Assembly (NCBI GenBank): GCA_020851115.1 | Contig: JADZDJ010000054.1 | Coordinates: 1 to 42,328, forward strand | Direction of reading: 5' to 3' | DNA length: 42,328 nucleotides | From: Pirellulales bacterium | Lineage (GTDB): Bacteria > Planctomycetota > Planctomycetia > Pirellulales > JADZDJ01 | In this document: positions 39,455 through 42,328 of the stretch, one piece after another | Layout: each line of letters begins with the position of its first letter | How positions within the stretch are numbered: the first letter of the stretch is position 1 | Position numbers and translations under genes: made by a program | The notes under the pieces: generated by a model | The model's database searches: none | What the model was told of the DNA's origin: nothing | The model's input: only the letters and a program-made list of their open reading frames with translations

Positions 39455-40003
39455 TTATTTGCCCAGCTTCCACAGCGCAGTGAGCAATGTGTGCAGCACT
39501 AGGTCATAGACCGCCAACAAGGCCGCCAAACCAAAAATCGTAATCATCACGACCAGCGAACTGCGGAATAGTTCCGGGCGCGTCGGCCAAGAGACTTTCG
39601 ACATTTCGGCTTCCACCGCCACTAAAAAGTCAGCGAACGGCGGATAATTTACCAAGCGGAAAGCCAGCCAGGCTCCCACGGCAAACAGCACGAGTGGAAT
39701 TCCAAATTGCCAAAATGCACCCTTGGTCACCAAAAACTGACTCAATCTCCAAAAACCAATCCCCAACGTCGCGATGAGCGCACCAAAAGTAACTTGGCGG
39801 GCGATGCGGCCTTGCTGGCGCTTGTAAATCGCCGCGCTAAACATCTCTCCCCAAAACGTGCTCCTAGTCATGCGTTTCTTCTTTGGGACAGGCGTTGCGG
39901 AACGGCCATCCATTCGATTCCCCGTCCGCTGCGGCTTGTCATCCTCGCGCTGTTCGACATCGTGATCGACGATCAGATCGTGCCTTTTCGACATGATGGC
40001 CAC
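39455..40003 (-). CDS. secE: Preprotein translocase subunit SecE
   Basis: A 182-residue SecE, longer than the ~60-residue single-TM form. The N-terminus is hydrophilic and basic (HDLIVDHDVEQREDD onward); three TM segments follow (about 88-106, 115-133, 155-178), with the diagnostic cytosolic helix EAEMSKVSWPTRPEL before the last. GTG 40003 follows GGAGG by six bases; ATG 39994 is an alternative. Sits between tRNA-Trp and nusG, the usual order, though rpmG, often found here, is absent. Confidence 0.93.
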   Translation of the reverse strand: MAIMSKRHDLIVDHDVEQREDDKPQRTGNRMDGRSATPVPKKKRMTRSTFWGEMFSAAIYKRQQGRIARQVTFGALIATLGIGFWRLSQFLVTKGAFWQFGIPLVLFAVGAWLAFRLVNYPPFADFLVAVEAEMSKVSWPTRPELFRSSLVVMITIFGLAALLAVYDLVLHTLLTALWKLGK

Positions 40004-40023
40004 CTGCTGCCTCCTGCAACGGA

Positions 40024-40116
40024 GGGTTCAAGGTTCAGGATCCGGAAACAAAGCACTGCGCTAAACCATCCGGCGCGTTATTTCCGCATCCTCTAACATA
40101 ATTGAACTCCGAACCC
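40024..40116. repeat. Heptad inverted repeat in the tRNA-Trp/secE spacer
   Basis: GGTTCAA GGTTCAG (from 40025) faces an inverted TGAACTCCGAACCC (40103-40116). The 14-base arms match at 12 positions. It would be transcribed between tRNA-Trp and secE. Confidence 0.55.
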
Positions 40117-40142
40117 AGTACCCTAAACTTTCAATCGATGAA

Positions 40143-40218
40143 TGGCAGGGGCGGAGGGACTTGAACCCCCAACCGCTGGTTTTGGAAACCAGTGCTCTGC
40201 CAATTGAGCTACACCCCT
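40143..40218 (-). tRNA. tRNA-Trp (CCA anticodon)
   Basis: Cloverleaf on the minus strand: acceptor AGGGGTG/CGCCCCT, D-arm with AGCTCAATTGGCAGAGC, anticodon stem CTGGT/ACCAG with loop TTCCAAA (anticodon CCA), T-arm GTTCAAG. The discriminator is G and CCA (40145-40143) is encoded. It lies between tuf and secE, the common position for this tRNA. Confidence 0.97.
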
Positions 40219-40224
40219 AAGGGA

Positions 40225-40273
40225 AGCTATGAACTTTGAACTTTAAACAACAAACTTGTTCTCGCTCATAGCT
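40225..40273. repeat. Heptad inverted repeat in the tuf/tRNA-Trp spacer
   Basis: AGCTATGA (40225-40232) followed by GAACTTT GAACTTT, with a perfect inverse TCATAGCT at 40266-40273. It lies directly downstream of tuf on the minus strand. Confidence 0.6.
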
Positions 40274-40280
40274 AACTTTG

Positions 40281-41480
40281 CTATTCCAAAATTTTCGTCA
40301 CCACGCCCGAGCCTACTGTCTTGCCACCTTCGCGGATGGCGAAGCGAACGCCGTCGTCCATGGCAATTGGCACCATAAGTTCGACGCTCAGCCGAGCATT
40401 GTCGCCAGGCATGCACATTTCGGCATCGCCCATCAGCTTGGCCGAGCCGGTGACGTCGGTCGTTCGGAAGTAAAACTGCGGGCGGTAGCCGCTGAAGAAC
40501 GGCGTGTGCCGGCCACCCTCCTCCTTCGACAACACGTAGATCTCGCCTTCGAACTTCGTGTGCGGCGTAATCGAATTCGTCTTGGCCAACACCTGGCCGC
40601 GCTCGATTTCCTCGCGCTTGATGCCGCGGAGCAAGCAGCCGACGTTGTCGCCCGCCTGCCCGCTTTCCAAGGTTTTGTTGAACATTTCAACGCCGGTGAC
40701 CACCACCTTGCGCTTATCCGGGCTGAGGCCGACGATTTCCACCTCTTCGCCCACCTTCACCATCCCGCGCTCCACGCGGCCGGTGGCTACGGTTCCGCGG
40801 CCTTCGATCGAGAACACGTCTTCGATCGCCATCAAAAACGGCTTATCGACTTCGCGAACCGGCTCGGGGATGTAACTGTCGATCGCGTCCATCAACTCGC
40901 CGATGCATTTGTTTGCAGCCGGATCGCCCGGGTTGTCAAGCGCCGGCTTGCTGGCGCCGCGAACGATGGGTATCTCATCCCCCGGAAAGCCATACTTTGT
41001 CAGTAGCTCGCGGATTTCCAGTTCCACGAGTTCCAGCAATTCTGGATCATCGACCAGATCGACCTTGTTCAAGAACACCACCAATGCTGGCACACCGACC
41101 TGGCGCGCGAGCAGGATGTGTTCGCGAGTCTGCGGCATCGGGCCGTCGGCCGCCGACACGACCAGAATCGCTCCGTCCATCTGGGCGGCGCCGGTAATCA
41201 TGTTCTTGATGAAGTCGGCGTGGCCGGGGCAATCAATGTGAGCGTAGTGACGCTTGGCAGTTTCATATTCAACGTGGCTGACGGCGATCGTCACCGTCTT
41301 GGTTTCGTCGCGCACGGTGCCGCCTTTGGCGATGTCGGCGTACGACTTCATGCTCGCCAGCCCCTTGGTCGATTGGACGGCCAAGATCGAAGCGGTGAGC
41401 GTGGTTTTTCCGTGGTCGATGTGGCCGATCGTGCCGACATTGACGTGGGGTTTGGTCCGTTGAAAGGTGTCCTTGGCCAT
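40281..41480 (-). CDS. tuf: Elongation factor Tu
   Basis: A 399-residue translation GTPase. [10 protein letters not shown] (P-loop), DCPGHADF and NKVD are intact. The switch I segment is unusual: [19 protein letters not shown] in place of the common ...ARGITINTAHVEY, keeping the Mg-coordinating Thr. I recall this form in other planctomycetes. ATG 41480 (MAKDTFQRT) follows AGGAG; the frame upstream to 41564 is spacer. It sits between tRNA-Thr and tRNA-Trp. Confidence 0.98.
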   Translation of the reverse strand: MAKDTFQRTKPHVNVGTIGHIDHGKTTLTASILAVQSTKGLASMKSYADIAKGGTVRDETKTVTIAVSHVEYETAKRHYAHIDCPGHADFIKNMITGAAQMDGAILVVSAADGPMPQTREHILLARQVGVPALVVFLNKVDLVDDPELLELVELEIRELLTKYGFPGDEIPIVRGASKPALDNPGDPAANKCIGELMDAIDSYIPEPVREVDKPFLMAIEDVFSIEGRGTVATGRVERGMVKVGEEVEIVGLSPDKRKVVVTGVEMFNKTLESGQAGDNVGCLLRGIKREEIERGQVLAKTNSITPHTKFEGEIYVLSKEEGGRHTPFFSGYRPQFYFRTTDVTGSAKLMGDAEMCMPGDNARLSVELMVPIAMDDGVRFAIREGGKTVGSGVVTKILE

Positions 41481-41530
41481 TCTTTCTCCTGCGAAAAACG
41501 TGTTGAAGTGCGTGACGGGGACGGTCAGTT

Positions 41531-41572
41531 GTTCTTGGTCAATGGTTCGCTTTGGAAAAACCATCGACGACC
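41531..41572. repeat. Heptad inverted repeat upstream of tuf
   Basis: 7-base steps GGTCAGT, TGTTCTT, GGTCAAT, GGTTCGC from about 41523, with an inverse AACCATCGACGACC at 41559-41572. The pairing (GGTCAATGGTT with AACCAT...GACC) is imperfect. It would be in the tuf leader. Confidence 0.45.
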
Positions 41573-41643
41573 GATTACCGATCGATCCCGTTTCTTGGTT
41601 ATAAATACCATCCTATTGTCGTTTTCTTTTATGCCTTGTCCAA

Positions 41644-41716
41644 AGCTGCTGATGGGACTCGAACCCATGACCTCGTCCTTACCAAGGACGTGCTCTACCA
41701 ACTGAGCTACAGCAGC
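41644..41716 (-). tRNA. tRNA-Thr (GGT anticodon)
   Basis: Cloverleaf on the minus strand: acceptor GCTGCTG/CAGCAGC, D-arm AGCTCAGTTGGTAGAGC, anticodon stem CGTCC/GGACG with loop TTGGTAA (anticodon GGT), T-arm ATGGGTTCGAGTCCCAT, discriminator T. CCA is not encoded. Confidence 0.96.
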
Positions 41717-41723
41717 AGGAAAA

Positions 41724-41839
41724 AGCGATTAGCGATTAGCCATTAGCTGCTAGCTCACGAGCTTGCTTTGAGTTTGCGTTTACCTTGTCACTTGTATTAC
41801 TTCAAACAGCTAATTGCCAACTTCTAATCGCTAATAGCT
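41724..41839. repeat. Heptad inverted repeat in the tRNA-Gly/tRNA-Thr spacer
   Basis: Left arm, in exact 7-base steps: GCGATTA, GCGATTA, GCCATTA, GCTGCTA (41725-41752). Right arm (41808-41839) is the rough inverse, with CTAATCGCTAA as the best-matching part. The clearest example of the family in this window. Confidence 0.65.
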
Positions 41840-41845
41840 TTCCAA

Positions 41846-41916
41846 AGCGGGTGAAGGGAATCGAACCCTCGTCTTTAGCTTGGAAGGCTATGGCTCTACC
41901 ATTGAGCTACACCCGC
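41846..41916 (-). tRNA. tRNA-Gly (TCC anticodon)
   Basis: Cloverleaf on the minus strand: acceptor GCGGGTG/CACCCGC, D-arm AGCTCAATGGTAGAGC, anticodon loop CTTCCAA (anticodon TCC), T-arm GAGGGTTCGATTCCCTT, discriminator T. The outermost anticodon-stem pair is an A/A mismatch. CCA is not encoded. Confidence 0.95.
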
Positions 41917-41926
41917 GCGGCTAATC

Positions 41927-42008
41927 GACGAATGACGAAATTCAAACAACGTATGAATTAAGGCATTGAATACTTTATTCGTCATTCGTGATTCGACCTT
42001 CGTCATTT
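41927..42008. repeat. Heptad inverted repeat in the tRNA-Tyr/tRNA-Gly spacer
   Basis: Left arm GACGAAT GACGAAA (41927-41940). Right arm, in exact 7-base steps from 41978: TTCGTCA, TTCGTGA, TTCGACC, TTCGTCA. The arms share an 11-base inverse CGAATGACGAA. The same word recurs near 14253-14280. Confidence 0.65.
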
Positions 42009-42016
42009 GCAAGCAC

Positions 42017-42098
42017 TGGGGGGTAAAGGATTCGAACCTTTGAAGGCTGAGCCACCAGATTTACAGTCTGGCCCCTTTGACCGCTCGGGAAACCCTCC
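42017..42098 (-). tRNA. tRNA-Tyr (GTA anticodon)
   Basis: Class II tRNA on the minus strand: acceptor GGAGGGT/ACCCCCC with an A/C mismatch at the third pair, anticodon stem CCAGA/TCTGG with loop CTGTAAA (anticodon GTA), long variable arm with GGC-TCA-GCC, T-arm AAAGG-TTCGAAT-CCTTT, discriminator A. It is the most upstream recognised element of the tRNA/tuf cluster. Confidence 0.95.
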
Positions 42099-42328
42099 TC
42101 AACACCGACTTTAACTGCGACGAACAGCTTCTTCTCTAATTCATCTCCGCTCCGACCTAGCGCCCCGCGCATCCCATCGCACAGAGCCGATTCCTTTTTT
42201 TCGTCGCAGTCTTTCGATGCCTTCGCGAATGAGATCGCGCGAGGCAATCGCTCCGCGCAAAACTCAAAGGAGACACGCTTCCACGAACCGCTCGACCGCT
42301 ACGCATGCCGGTGCGAACCGGCCACGCC
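42099..42328. other. Region upstream of the tRNA cluster, no gene recognised
   Basis: The last 230 bases hold the presumed promoter region of the tRNA/tuf cluster; no clear -35/-10 pair was found. A minus-strand frame entering at the right edge and ending with TGA near 42263 (tail CVAVERFVEACLL) could be the end of an upstream gene but is not recognisable. Confidence 0.3.

Noticed and set aside
41975-42247. Minus-strand 90-residue open frame
   Set aside because: Its C-terminal part is the translation of tRNA-Tyr (the familiar FPSGQRGQTVNLV artefact), and the rest has no family signature.

Overview
The window looks like a chromosomal segment from a planctomycete, probably near Pirellulales. 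That placement rests on several things read from the sequence: an EF-Tu whose switch I reads KTVTI instead of RGITI, a membrane Ser/Thr kinase with an extracellular sensor, a Tat-type Gfo/Idh/MocA oxidoreductase, a VPEP-type C-terminal sorting signal, a PilZ-like protein of planctomycete type, and loosely packed genes separated by repeat-bearing spacers. No lineage was computed.

Layout. Positions 1-2551 hold remnants of three insertion-sequence families (IS3, IS1380, IS630) around a minus-strand Rrf2 regulator/methyltransferase pair. Positions 2552-7436 carry a PilZ-like gene, an oxidoreductase whose expected start codon reads AAG, and a large sensor kinase. Positions 7942-10983 are a ferrous-iron uptake operon (feoA-feoA-feoB plus a 47-residue Cys-rich membrane protein) with a candidate promoter/operator. 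Positions 11264-17333 hold serS, an M20 peptidase, clpS, the tRNA methylthiotransferase mtaB, an 886-base stretch with no recognisable gene, and a small conserved protein. Positions 17339-21375 encode a two-subunit 2-oxoacid:ferredoxin oxidoreductase, followed by xylulokinase, a TPR protein, an exported sugar dehydrogenase and a methyltransferase.

From 42098 down to 26715 on the minus strand runs the classic transcription/translation cluster: tRNA-Tyr, tRNA-Gly, tRNA-Thr, tuf, tRNA-Trp, secE, nusG, rplK, rplA, rplJ, rplL, rpoB, rpoC. A DUF433/DUF5615-type toxin-antitoxin pair and a 92-residue protein sit between rpoB and rpoC on the same strand.

The two most unusual signals are these. First, many spacers carry short arrays with a 7-base period, arranged as inverted pairs able to fold into hairpins. 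The words differ from site to site but the period and architecture are shared; at least nine copies are visible, most of them in the ribosomal/RNA polymerase cluster. Second, the toxin-antitoxin cassette is embedded in the rpoBC transcription unit, with its ribosome-binding site touching the rpoB stop codon. Functions are assigned by recognising motifs and family sequences by eye; no database search was run.
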